Origin: JANSYA01 sp965243385
Lineage (GTDB): Bacteria; Spirochaetota; Leptospiria; Leptospirales; Leptonemataceae
Direction of reading: 5' to 3'
NCBI GenBank assembly: GCA_965243385.1
Contig: CBDEUV010000002.1
Location: 1,860,001 to 1,924,000 of the forward strand
DNA length: 64,000 nucleotides
In this document: positions 49,648-59,700 of the stretch, in pieces
Layout of the letters: each line of letters starts with the position of its first letter
How positions within the stretch are numbered: position 1 is the stretch's first letter
The notes under the pieces: model-generated
Told to the model about the DNA's origin: nothing
The model's input: only the letters and a program-made list of their open reading frames with translations
The model's database searches: none
Position numbers and translations under genes: made by a program

Positions 49648-50286
49648 TTATATTAATCCCAGGCCCCTCGCGCGTGTAACCAGTGAAGTTTCCGGCGTGC
49701 CGGCTTTCTCCCCCAGCTTGCGGGCGACCCGCTGTCGCCGTTTTTGCACGGCATCCCTGGACAATTGGGTGCCTTCCAGGCGCGAAAGATGCTGGCAGAG
49801 CGAGGCGATATCGATGATCCCGCGGTCCCAGGCGAGCAGCAGGCCCTTTTCTTTGGGCCCGAGAGTCAATTGGGTGGGCTGGTCTTCCTGCAGCCCGCGA
49901 AAAGTCGGCTCGCCCTTAAACGCGTTTTGGATGGCCTCGACGATCGACCTGACGCCGTTGTCGTCGGTCTTGCCAATATACGAATGAGCCCCGTTTTCCA
50001 GCGCTTTTTTCATGCTGCCGACCGTGTTGGCGACGCTGAAGATGATAACGATGGTCTCCGGCCAGGCCTTCTTGATCTTGCGCAACAGCTGAAAGCCGTC
50101 CCAGCCGGGCATATTCAGGTCGAGCACGACCAGGTCCAGAGGCTCCTTTCGCAGCCCGGCCAGCAGCTCGTCCCCGTTCACCGCGATTAGCTTCACCCTG
50201 GCGGAAGGTAAGTATTTCTCAAGCGCGAGCTCAAGACCCTGCGCGATAATCAAATGATCGTCTGCGATACCGATTGTGCGTGCCAT
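49648..50286 (-). CDS. Response regulator with unusual helix-turn-helix-like output domain
   Basis: From ATG 50286, with AAGGA upstream, the protein is 212 residues. The receiver domain has the acidic pair D9-D10, phospho-acceptor Asp56 in VVLDLNMPGWDG, and the Lys of SYIGKTDD. The C-terminal part (LTLGPKEKGLLLAWDRGIID, ASLCQHLSRLEG, SRDAVQKRRQRVARKLG) looks like a DNA-binding helix-turn-helix, not a classical LuxR domain. It is upstream of cqsA on the same strand and is the natural partner of the CqsS-like kinase. CCTGGACA repeats precede both this gene and cqsA. Confidence 0.88.
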   Translation of the reverse strand: MARTIGIADDHLIIAQGLELALEKYLPSARVKLIAVNGDELLAGLRKEPLDLVVLDLNMPGWDGFQLLRKIKKAWPETIVIIFSVANTVGSMKKALENGAHSYIGKTDDNGVRSIVEAIQNAFKGEPTFRGLQEDQPTQLTLGPKEKGLLLAWDRGIIDIASLCQHLSRLEGTQLSRDAVQKRRQRVARKLGEKAGTPETSLVTRARGLGLI

Positions 50287-50337
50287 AGTTCCTTGTAGCC
50301 TATAGGACGAAGCTCCGGGCGAAAAGATCGACAAACA

Positions 50338-50376
50338 CCTGGACAACGCCTGGACATCCCAATGACAACCTGGACA
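50338..50376. repeat. Three CCTGGACA direct repeats between the response regulator and the 50483 gene
   Basis: CCTGGACA occurs at 50338-50345, 50349-50356 and 50369-50376, with start-to-start distances of 11 and 20 bp (about one and two helical turns). They lie upstream of the response-regulator gene (minus) and of the unknown gene on the plus strand. Four of the five copies in the locus extend to ACCTGGACA. Confidence 0.75.
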
Positions 50377-50428
50377 TATTAGTGAGTCTTCCATTCCCGG
50401 TTTATCCAAACGAAACTTGACCGTAAAC

Positions 50429-50434
50429 TATAAA
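50429..50434 (+). promoter_or_regulatory. Candidate -10 box of the 50483 gene
   Basis: TATAAA lies about 50 bp before ATG 50483 and downstream of the CCTGGACA repeats. No good -35 box is at the expected distance, which would suit an activator-dependent promoter. Confidence 0.35.
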
Positions 50435-50482
50435 AACTGGCATCCAGTTCGCACGGAATATGATTCCTCACTGACGTTGATC

Positions 50483-50890
50483 ATGTTTGGCCAGCTATAT
50501 ATTAACGACGAGCGAGTCGGCGACGCGAAGCTGCAGTTTTCATTCGGTCACGCGGGTGAAATCCGTCTGCAGATTCGCGGGCTGGAGCGCAATCGCGACT
50601 ATACACTGACTGAGGGCGACGTATACGTGCAGGGCCCGCGACTCGGCGTGCGAGGCTTTGTCGCCATCGATGAAAGCAGCGCTCGTTCGCAACGCCGGCC
50701 CGTCATGATGACCTTCGAATTACTCCCCGCGCGCAGATCGCTCGTCGGTACAGCGAAGCGCCTGGCGCTGCGTCTGGTGGATCGAATTCGCTGGACCCCC
50801 TCGACGGACAGACCGGCGACCGCAGTCGCGAATTCAGGTGCGGCATGCAGCATACCCAGGAGTCTCAGGACTGGCACAGCAGCTCGATAA
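50483..50890 (+). CDS. Small protein of unknown function beside the quorum-sensing genes
   Basis: From ATG 50483 the product is 135 residues (an upstream TTG at 50417 would add 22). The first ~85 residues look like a compact beta-rich domain (FGQLYINDERVGDAKLQFSF, IRLQIRGLERNRDYTL). The rest is basic and less convincing, and its last 53 bases overlap the next frame. No family is recognised. The gene is divergent from the response regulator across three CCTGGACA repeats, so it may be under the same control. It could be the first half of one gene with 50838-51575 if a frameshift exists. Confidence 0.5.
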   Translation: MFGQLYINDERVGDAKLQFSFGHAGEIRLQIRGLERNRDYTLTEGDVYVQGPRLGVRGFVAIDESSARSQRRPVMMTFELLPARRSLVGTAKRLALRLVDRIRWTPSTDRPATAVANSGAACSIPRSLRTGTAAR

Positions 50891-51575
50891 AGACGGCCTG
50901 GCGCGCGTCTCGCGAATTGTAGCGCTGGAAGCGAAAGCGACGGTCGAGTCCGATTTCCCGAACGAAATCCGCGGCGTTCTCGCGCGCACTCTCGAGGATA
51001 CGGGAGTGCATTTCCTTATCGCGAGCCTGCGCAATCTCCGAGCGCAATCCGCGGACCCCGAGCAACGCTCAGAGTTATTTGAAACGCTGCGCTTCGCCGA
51101 CCTGACCTGCCGCGCTCGCGGCGGCCGGCTGATCTTGATCGGCGACGCCGACGAGTGGGAAGATTTTAATTTCCCGGTTCTGGACAGCGAAGAAGGCGCG
51201 ATGCTTGCGGTCCGGCTCCGCGAAACCTTACAGCGTCCGGCCGACTCCGGCCTGTCCCGCGCATTACAGAGCTTTCTGATGCAGGCGGGGACGGCTTTCT
51301 TCTTAAAAGGCAGTCGCGCGGCGCTGGCGGATATCGAAAGGTCTTCGGAATGGCGTGCCGTCTTCGCCTACGGACTACGACAGATCAACGGACTGCCGCC
51401 GGATATTATTCCGGAACCGGGAGACGCGCGTCTGATCATGGACGCCCTGACGGAGCTGACTTTGCTGCATCCGAAATTCGCGGTCGACTTCGTACGCGAA
51501 TTCCGCGCACTGTACGAGCGGATCCGACCCGGCATCTTCATGGAAATCGCACGCGCCTCCGATCACCCGAATTGA
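50838..51575 (+). CDS. Protein of unknown function, 245 residues
   Basis: The frame starts at GTG 50838, inside the end of the preceding gene, with a weak ribosome-binding site. The protein is soluble and largely helical, with KATVESDFPNEIRGVLARTL, GRLILIGDADEWEDFNFPVL and FAVDFVREFRALYERIRPG. No domain is recognised. The codon use is typical of the region. It is convergent with the M23 peptidase gene, whose end lies six bases away. Confidence 0.6.
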   Translation: MRHAAYPGVSGLAQQLDKDGLARVSRIVALEAKATVESDFPNEIRGVLARTLEDTGVHFLIASLRNLRAQSADPEQRSELFETLRFADLTCRARGGRLILIGDADEWEDFNFPVLDSEEGAMLAVRLRETLQRPADSGLSRALQSFLMQAGTAFFLKGSRAALADIERSSEWRAVFAYGLRQINGLPPDIIPEPGDARLIMDALTELTLLHPKFAVDFVREFRALYERIRPGIFMEIARASDHPN

Positions 51576-51580
51576 ATCGT

Positions 51581-53347
51581 TCAGGGTCTCACGAGCCATC
51601 CCGATTGCAGCGGCTCGTCGATTTCGCCTATTTCTTCCCCCGGCGCCTGGCGGACTTTCAGCGGCACGAAACGAAAATCGAGCGAAACATAGTCCGCGCT
51701 GACCAGGCAGAAATGCAGGTGCGGACTCACGCTCATGCCGGAATTGCCGAGGGCGCCGATGCTTTCGCCGGCCCGAACGCGCTGACCGACCCGCACGCGA
51801 ATGCTGCCTTCTTTTAAGTGCACGTAGGAAGCGAAAGTCCCGTCGGCGTGCCGGATACGAACGAAATTTCCATCGCTTTGATATTGAACGACGCCGGGCA
51901 CGCCGTCCGGATCGCCGTCGTCGGCCACGTCCACGACGCCGGCACGCACCGCGTATACCGGCGCGCCGAAGCCGTAGAAATCCGCGTTCTCCCTGCCCGA
52001 GGCGCCCTGGCGCAGCATCGCGCCGCGCTCGTCGGCCGGCGCCAGATCGTAACAGTACTTGCCGTAGCCGCTGTGGGTTCCGCCGCTGTCGAAGGCGGCG
52101 ATCACGAAAACCGCGTCGTCTTTTAATGGAAACTCTACCGGAGCGTCAGGCCGTGGGCGATCGGGATGATTCTTTTCGTATAGGTCCATGGCCCGCCGCA
52201 ATAAGGCGTTGCCGCGTTCGCGCATCGTCTGCGCGGCGGCCCGGTCTTTTTTCACGGTGCGCAGCCAGACTGCGTAGCGATTCACATGCTCCCCCGCGTT
52301 CGCCAGATAGGCGGAGTGCTGAGGATAACGCCGCGCCAGGCGCTCGAGTACGGGAATCGACTCTTCGAAAGCACCGAGCATGGAATAGATCGAATCATAT
52401 ACAAATAGCAGCGAGTTATCGCATTTCGGTTCGCCGCGCAGCGCCATGGGAATCTGCCGTGCGACCTTCAGCGCCCGGCTGCGATTCCCGGACGGATTTT
52501 CGCGCATCAGTTCTTCGACCCGCAGACGATAGGCCCGGGACAGCGGCCAGCAAAAGGCCCGCGAATCACGAAAATTCTCGTGGCCGCGCTTCAATACAGG
52601 GATCGCCTCCAGGGGACGGCCGGCTTTCAGGAGCGCTCGCCCATACACCCGCAGCGCGCCGCGATGACCGGGGTCGGTCTTATAAGCTTCGGCCGCCAGC
52701 GTGAAGGCCCGGTCCGATGCACCGGCATTCGCGGCCTCTTCGTCGGCCACCCCGGACCAGATAGCATTCACCTGGCGCACGAGGGTCCAGACGAAATTTC
52801 GCCGCAGAGGATCGTATTCGGGGTGCCGCTGGAGGCCTTTGCGATACAGGTCGACGGACTCGTCGTAGCGGCTTAGATTGCTCAGGGCGATCGCGTAATT
52901 TAAGATAACATAATCTTTGTCTGGCGCGGTTTCATAAGCGGCACGATAATCGAGCAAAGCCGCCTCATGATTTTCCCCTTTTGCCAGGGACGTTCCGCGT
53001 TTGATATAGGCGATCGCCAGGGCGGAACGACTGCGATCGCTGCCGCTGAATTTTTCCAGAGAGTCCCGGGCGACCTGAATCGCCTCGTCGTATTTTTCCT
53101 GCTCGACCAGCGCCCGGGAAAGATTCGTTCGCAACCACTCCGCGTCGGGGTGTTCGTCGACGCCGTCCCGGAACAGCTGCTCGGCGGCGGCCCAATCCGC
53201 TTTTGCCTGCAGCTCTTTCCAGCGTTCATTGATCTCGCTCTGGGTCTCTCCAGTGATTCCCGGCAGCGGAAGGAGCACCAGGATCATCAGCAAGCCTGAG
53301 GCCTGGCGCCAGGCGGAACGAACAGAAGGAAGGCGGTGGTTCCTCAT
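51581..53347 (-). CDS. Secreted TPR protein with C-terminal M23 (LytM) peptidase domain
   Basis: From ATG 53347 the protein is 588 residues with a signal peptide (GLLMILVLLPLPGITG). About 380 residues of tetratricopeptide-like repeats follow (WAAAEQLFRDGVDEHPDAEW, EKYDEAIQVARDSLEKF, GRPLEAIPVLKRG). The C-terminal M23 domain has HSGYGKYCYD (H-x8-D), VRIRHADGTFASYVHLKEGS, VRVGQRVRAGESIGALGNSG and HLHF. M23 enzymes cut peptidoglycan crosslinks or activate other hydrolases in the periplasm. A longer frame to 53398 exists, but the signal peptide supports 53347. Confidence 0.88.
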   Translation of the reverse strand: MRNHRLPSVRSAWRQASGLLMILVLLPLPGITGETQSEINERWKELQAKADWAAAEQLFRDGVDEHPDAEWLRTNLSRALVEQEKYDEAIQVARDSLEKFSGSDRSRSALAIAYIKRGTSLAKGENHEAALLDYRAAYETAPDKDYVILNYAIALSNLSRYDESVDLYRKGLQRHPEYDPLRRNFVWTLVRQVNAIWSGVADEEAANAGASDRAFTLAAEAYKTDPGHRGALRVYGRALLKAGRPLEAIPVLKRGHENFRDSRAFCWPLSRAYRLRVEELMRENPSGNRSRALKVARQIPMALRGEPKCDNSLLFVYDSIYSMLGAFEESIPVLERLARRYPQHSAYLANAGEHVNRYAVWLRTVKKDRAAAQTMRERGNALLRRAMDLYEKNHPDRPRPDAPVEFPLKDDAVFVIAAFDSGGTHSGYGKYCYDLAPADERGAMLRQGASGRENADFYGFGAPVYAVRAGVVDVADDGDPDGVPGVVQYQSDGNFVRIRHADGTFASYVHLKEGSIRVRVGQRVRAGESIGALGNSGMSVSPHLHFCLVSADYVSLDFRFVPLKVRQAPGEEIGEIDEPLQSGWLVRP

Positions 53348-53747
53348 AAACTGGACCTTAGCCGCATCCCACGGAGCCGCATGCTCGGGCAAACACAAAA
53401 TGGCCAGCCAGAAGCCCGTTTCATGCTTCTCCCGGAAAGCTGGACTGGATCCGGGCCGCCCCGGACCTGCATACGACTCCGCGCAGGGCGACTCTCAAAA
53501 AACCGCGAGTCTATATCTCGTCAGATTTTCTGTCGACGATGCATCGACGACGAAAAACCGTCAATGATCGAACTCAGAGCACCGATTATCCGTTTCCCGC
53601 CCCTCAAACTATATAATCCACCGCCACTTTCAGCATTATCAACAACCTGAACTACGTGGCCCGAAACTTGCTAATAAAACCCTAATAAATTGTATCAAAA
53701 TCATACAATTACGCGATTCCGATTCGCATGATTCAGGGGACAAAGCA
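53348..53747. other. 400-bp intergenic promoter region, partly AT-rich
   Basis: No gene is supported here; the frames that cross it are short and shadow-like. The last ~150 bases are markedly AT-richer than the surroundings and hold the likely promoter of the giant gene: TTGCTA at 53668-53673 with TTGTAT or TGTATC about 16-17 bases later. They also hold an inverted repeat over the proposed -10 region. Confidence 0.5.
53688..53710. promoter_or_regulatory. Inverted repeat upstream of the giant protein gene
   Basis: AATTGTAT and ATACAATT form perfect eight-base arms around a seven-base spacer, 37 bp before ATG 53748. It overlaps the proposed -10 box, so a repressor bound here would block transcription. 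Confidence 0.55.
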
Positions 53748-56700
53748 ATGAAATGTCGGCAGGTCAACGCAAGCAGCGGCAAAGCCTATAAATGGAAATC
53801 TATTCGGCAACCCATCAGCAGATGGGCCGGCATCACAATGCTGCTGGTCGGAATCTTCGCCACATCCGGCTTGGTCGCTTCGCCGGTTACAGTACCGACG
53901 CTGACAACCCCCGGCTTTCGCAGCCAGGATCTGGATCCCTTATTCGAATATGGATTCGGAGAGACCAGCGAGTCGAGCTGGTTGGCCCTCGTAAACGGCG
54001 GCGTCACGGTCATAAGCGCCGACTGGGAGACCGACGCCGACGCGGAAATCGACCGGCTGTTTAACGAAACCGTAAGCGCCAATGCCGGCATGACCGAAGC
54101 GGAGAAGACCGAGCTCCGCAATGCCTTAATAGCGCAGAAAAATACGCAGAAAGCCGCGTGGGACGCAAGCGCCGACCAGTTGATCGAAGAAGAGCAGGCC
54201 TGGTTCATTCAAGATCTCGCTTATCGACATCTACCGGATTTGCCCGGCGCAGCGGCAGCCGTGGACACCGCGGAACTCGACAATTATATCCAGCAGGCCT
54301 TCGACACGACCTTTACGCTCAGCGATTGGGACAACCTCGTCCAGAGCGGCGCGGCCGCGGTGGCTTCCGCCTTCGAAGCCGTAGCCGTACCGGCCATCGA
54401 AGCGGTGGCCGCCGCTGTTCGCGCGGACGCCGAAGACTCCGGAACCATCAGCACGACATTTGGCAGCGATATTTTCGAGAGTTCGCTACTGCAGGGCCTG
54501 GACGGGGCCGCCTTTGACGTGCTGACCTCCGCCATCGGCGATCGCATACGCGCGGGCCTGGCCGATTTCATCGGAAGCAAATTCGATCAGTTGACCGTGC
54601 CGGAACTCACTCTGAACGCATTCGATCCGGCCACGGTGCAGCCGTACATCGACGCTGCGGCTCATAGCGCGACGATTGCAGACTGGAACGCGGCCGTGGT
54701 AGGCGGACGCGACTACGAGTTCGCGGCCTGGCGCACCGAAGCCGAATGGACCCGGGACATTCAGGTTGGGATCGCTTTGAGTCAGTCCGGGTTGACCGGC
54801 CAGGACGCGAATGTCTACGAACTACATCTAATGTCAACACTCGATGAAGTGGTGCAGTCAGCCGGAGACCAATGGCTGGCGGCTTCGACCGGCCTGATCG
54901 ATTCCCGCCGCGCGAGTTTTCAAAGCGATCTGGATAGCGGTCTTACGCCGGCATTGAAGCTGGCTTCGTTTCCCGTACTGAATTTCGAATATATGTTTAT
55001 CTCCGTTTCGCAGGCGGCTACGGAGGCGGACTGGCAGGGTGCGGTTTACGCCGGCCGTGACGCCCTGCTGGCTGATTGGTCCACCGACGCGGAAGCGCGC
55101 ATCGATGCCGCCGTCGAGGCCGCGCGTACGGACAATCCGTCCATGACCGCTGCAGAAGAAACGGACCTGCGAACCGCCCTTGGCGGCCAGCGGGATTCCG
55201 CCCGGGACGCCTGGCAGGAAGCGGCGGCGGCGATGATCGAAAGTGAACGCCGGCCGTTTCTCCTGACTCTGCTTTCCAGTCAGCTCGCGCTGCAACTCCC
55301 GGAGATCACCGGCTTTCAAACCGAAGACCTCGACCCCATTATCCAGAGCGCGAACGCTCAAACCGGATCGCCTTCCGAGTGGCGATCGATTGTAGAAGCC
55401 GAAGTTCAGGTGTTATTCGAAGCCTGGCTACCCACTGTCGAAGGCACGCTGGACCAGAGCGCTACGGCCGCGGTCGACGAAGCGGTGACCGGGGGATTGA
55501 TCTCATCCGATACGGCGCGCGAATTGGCCCTCGACCTCATTCGTCAGAGTCTCCAGGCGGAAGCCAGCGATCTGTATCTCGACGCAGCGCTGGGTTATAC
55601 CTCCGACGTCTTCATCGAAAGAATCGACGAAATATTCTCGGGCATTGCGACGCCGCAGATCGACACCAACCTGCTGGGTTTCAACGCTTCCGTACTCACG
55701 CCCACCTTCACCTCCGCTCAAACCAGTACGAATTCGCTGCAGTGGACGAACGCCGTAAACGACGGCAAGCAGGCCGCTCTGCGCGAATGGTTCACAACTC
55801 TGCTGAATCATGTAACCGGTCTTATGGACTCGACCGTGAGCGGATCCGGACTCAGCGGCGAAGATGCACAGGTCCTGCGCGACTATCTGGAATTTCAACT
55901 CGACCCGGAAATCCAGCAGGCCCGGCGCGACTGGGAAGTCGCCGCAAGCACGCTGGTCGGCGATCGGCGGATGGAATTTATGATGAGCCTTGAGCCGGAA
56001 GTCGCGGCGGTCAATGAAAGCGGAGCGCCAGTTTTACAGATCACACCGCTGACCGCGCCGGGCTTCGACCAGGACTCTCTGTTTTATATATTTGATTTGA
56101 TCAAGAACGCATCGACCGTAGGGCAATGGGAACAGCTGGCCAAAGAGGGCGTCTACAATCTGGCGGACGTCTGGCAGACCCAGGTGGACGCGATGATCGA
56201 CACCATTGTGACGGACGTTACGGCGGGCGTAACGAACGATACCTTCGAAACCATTACTTTCGAAGGCGTCGCCGAGGGCGAAGGTACGCGAATTAATAGC
56301 ATTCTCGCATACAAAGACTACGTACGCAGCTATCTCTCGGACCAGAAGAATCTGCAGTTCGCCATCTGGACCTACGAGGCGGAGCAGCTCCTGGAAATCG
56401 GTCGCGAAAGCTACCTGGCCGGTCGCGATCTCTCGGCAATCGAAGCGCAGCAGGACGCCACCAGCGCTTCGATATTCGATTCAACCCGCGAAAGCCGCGA
56501 CGCCCAGAGCGAATCGGAGCAGAACCTGGATCCGAATCGGGAACGCAAACCGTATGAACTGGCTGCCGAGCAGGCCATCGCCCAGGCCCGTCGGCAGCTT
56601 GAGCTGGGCGAACTGGAATGGCGATCAGACTGGCGCGACCGGCGCGACGAAGGCCTGACCCGTTACAACCAGGCCCTCTACAGTTTGGACCAGCATCGCG

Positions 56701-59700
56701 ACCAGTATCTGTACACAATGCAACAGAGCGATCTCGCCTGGCAGACCAACATCGCCATGATGGAGCAATTCGAGGCAAATATGCGCGGCGGTATCGATAT
56801 GATCACCGGCCAGTTGCAGGAAATGATCGCGATGAACGCCCTCTTCCACACCGACGTGGAGTGTCCGGAAGACCGCCGGAGCAGCTGCGTGCTGACTCCG
56901 GGCAACGACCAGGACGGCACCGAACCCATTTACCGCGAGCTGAACGGCGCGGGCCAGGCTTTTAAAGAGAAACTCGACGCTCTGCAAGCCGCTCTCGATT
57001 CCGGCGCGCCGCTCTCGGCGATCGTTCAGGAAATCCAGCTGGCCCTGGAAAATATGGCCACTCACGCCCGGGAACGCCGCAACTACTGGGCGGGGCATAT
57101 TCAGGGCGACGCGCGACTCACCGAAGAATTCCAGTGGGCCGACTATGTGGCGCCGAACGCGAAAGGCAAATACAGCGGCATTCCGCAGCACGAAGCGCTC
57201 ATGTCCCGCGGGCCTTCGTACTATCAGGGCGGAGTCCGCACGAATATATCGGATACGCAAATCGTCTATCGTCGCTGGGTGCCGGATCCGACGCCTCCGG
57301 GCGGCGGCGGATTCGACGGCTATGGCGGCTATGATGATTTCTACGGTGACAGTTCGCCTGGCGGCCATTACGAAACGAAGGTCCTGGGCGACCTCCTGGA
57401 CGATCCGTCGACCTGGGATTTCACGACGCCCGGCGGCGATCCGATTTCCGCCGACATGGGCACGCTCCTGCGGATGCGTCAGCTGGCCTTCGTCTACGAC
57501 GCGGCGGACGCCGGCGCCGACGCGGCCACGGAGTGGGAACGTTTCCTGGAAGAGGCGAGTCAGGAACAGCGCCAGATCGTCGACGGCAGCGCCGGCGCCG
57601 GTCGGGCCTGCGGCCGGGGCGAATCCGTATCCGCCGACGCGGCCTACGGCTTTCGTTGTTCCGACGCCGCTGGACTCGGGGCCTTCACCTACTACGCCTC
57701 CAGCGGCCAGCACGGTCTATTTACGGGGCGCGCTCCGGTGCGTTATATCGACGTAGACGTGCCGTATACCTGGTTCGACGTAAACGCCGACGCCAACTGG
57801 AAGGTCTGGGACGAAGCCCTCGCCTCGATTATGGCGGTATCGGCTCACTGGGTCGGAGAAGTCCTCCCGAACGTGGAGGCATGGGAACGGCAGGTCGCCG
57901 ACTACAAGACAGGCTATGCTGAGTGGCAGGCGGAAAGCGCGGATCGCATCGCGGAGTACGAAGCCGCGTATCAGGCAGGCAAAGAACGACTGCTGGCGAA
58001 TCGCGCGGAGTTTCTCTTCGACATGGACGAAGAGTGGGCCGACGGTCGCGCTCAGTACACCGAAGCGTACGAGAACCTGAATGAAATTGAGCTTGAGTGG
58101 CAGGAAGTAATCTCCGAATTACTCGCGGCGGGTGAAGACGCGGACGAAGACCTGGTCGCGGAGTTGCAATCGCAGCTGGACGCGGTCGTCAACTCCATCT
58201 CGATCGATCGAGTTGAAATTCCCGAAGTTGAAGCCGAACTCGAAGAAATTTTCGGCGAATTGCCGGAACTCGAAGAGGACTTCGTCACTCGCTTTCAGGA
58301 GGACACGCCCGATCCGACGCTGATCGAAGGCGTGGTTCAGCAATTCGCCGAAGTCGCTCAGGGTATGGTGAATTTCGCCATGCTGCACGCGGTCGGCGAT
58401 ATGATGGAAGCCGCCCGCGAAGATTATATCGATCGCGTCGTGCAAATCCTGGAATCGATCGGCGAAGCGGAACAGGGCGAACTACCGGAAAAACCGTATA
58501 CCGCCTACGAAGTCGTTGTGCATGACGACGGTTCCATATCCGGCTCGCGCACCATCTATTCGGGCAGGGCCGACGAAATTGGCAAAGACCGGCGCGGTTA
58601 CGCCCTGAAACCGGAACACTACCAGCCGGAGATGATCACTCAGACTATATTTTTCAGCGCGCCTCAGGCCAATAAGATCCCCGAGCTGGGCAATCTCTTC
58701 GAAACCAGCTCTCAGGCGGCCATGGGTCTGATTAACGAAAGCTTCCAGTCGGCCGGAGAAGGCTCCAGCTCCAGCTTCGCCTTCGTCGACGCGTCTGTCG
58801 GCGAACAGATGGAAGTGGCCCACGAAAACGTGGACACCTTCTTTAAAGACCGCCAGGGCCGCATCGCCAAGGAACAGAACGCGAAAGAGCACGATGAGAA
58901 GCCGGGTAAGATCTTTAAGTCGATCCTGGCGGTCGCTTCGACTCTCGTGGGCTGCGTGCCCTGCGGTGCGGCGCTCGTCGCGTGGTCGGCGGCGGAAGGC
59001 TTCCGCGACGGCGGCATTGTCGGCGCCTTGAGCGGCATCGTCAGCGGCGCGGTTTCTTCGTTTACGAGCGCTTTCGGCGTCAGCGTCGATCTCAGCTATT
59101 CGTACGAAGACGGTTTTGGCGGCAGCATCGGGCTGGGTCTCGGCGAAGGCGGCGCGGGCCTGGGATTAAACGTCGGCTTCGGCTCTCAGGCCGGCGTCGG
59201 CATCGGCTGGACCGGCAGCGCGGCCGGCGGTTCCGGGCTGGACTTCGGACTGAAAATCGACAAGAACGGCATTGGTGTGAACGCGGGTGTGGGCGATTTC
59301 ACAGCCGGCCTCAACTATAATTACGAAAACGGATTTGGAGGTACCATCGGCTATGACTCCGGCCAGGGATTCACGGCCGGCCTGGGCTGGAGCGAATCCG
59401 GCGGCTTCAGCGGAAATCTGGGGCTGAATCTGGGCAAAGGTTACACCGCCGGCCTGGCCTACAGCGAAGGCAACGGCCTGAGCGGCAGCCTGGATCGAGC
59501 GGCACAAGATCTGGATATGGGCATTCTGAGCAACTATATTCAGGCGAAAGGATCGTTCGGATTGAACCTGAGCGGCGACGGCCTGGGTCTGACGAACACC
59601 TTCGATTATCAATTCCAGACCGGCAACTTCCGGGGCGACGGCGACGGCTTTCGCGGCTGGGGCGGCGGCCCGTCCGGCGGCAGCTTCTTCGGGCAGAGCG

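Noticed and set aside
56625..57713. 362-codon minus-strand frame inside the giant gene
   Set aside because: It shows only the codon-position shadow of the sense gene and no family features.
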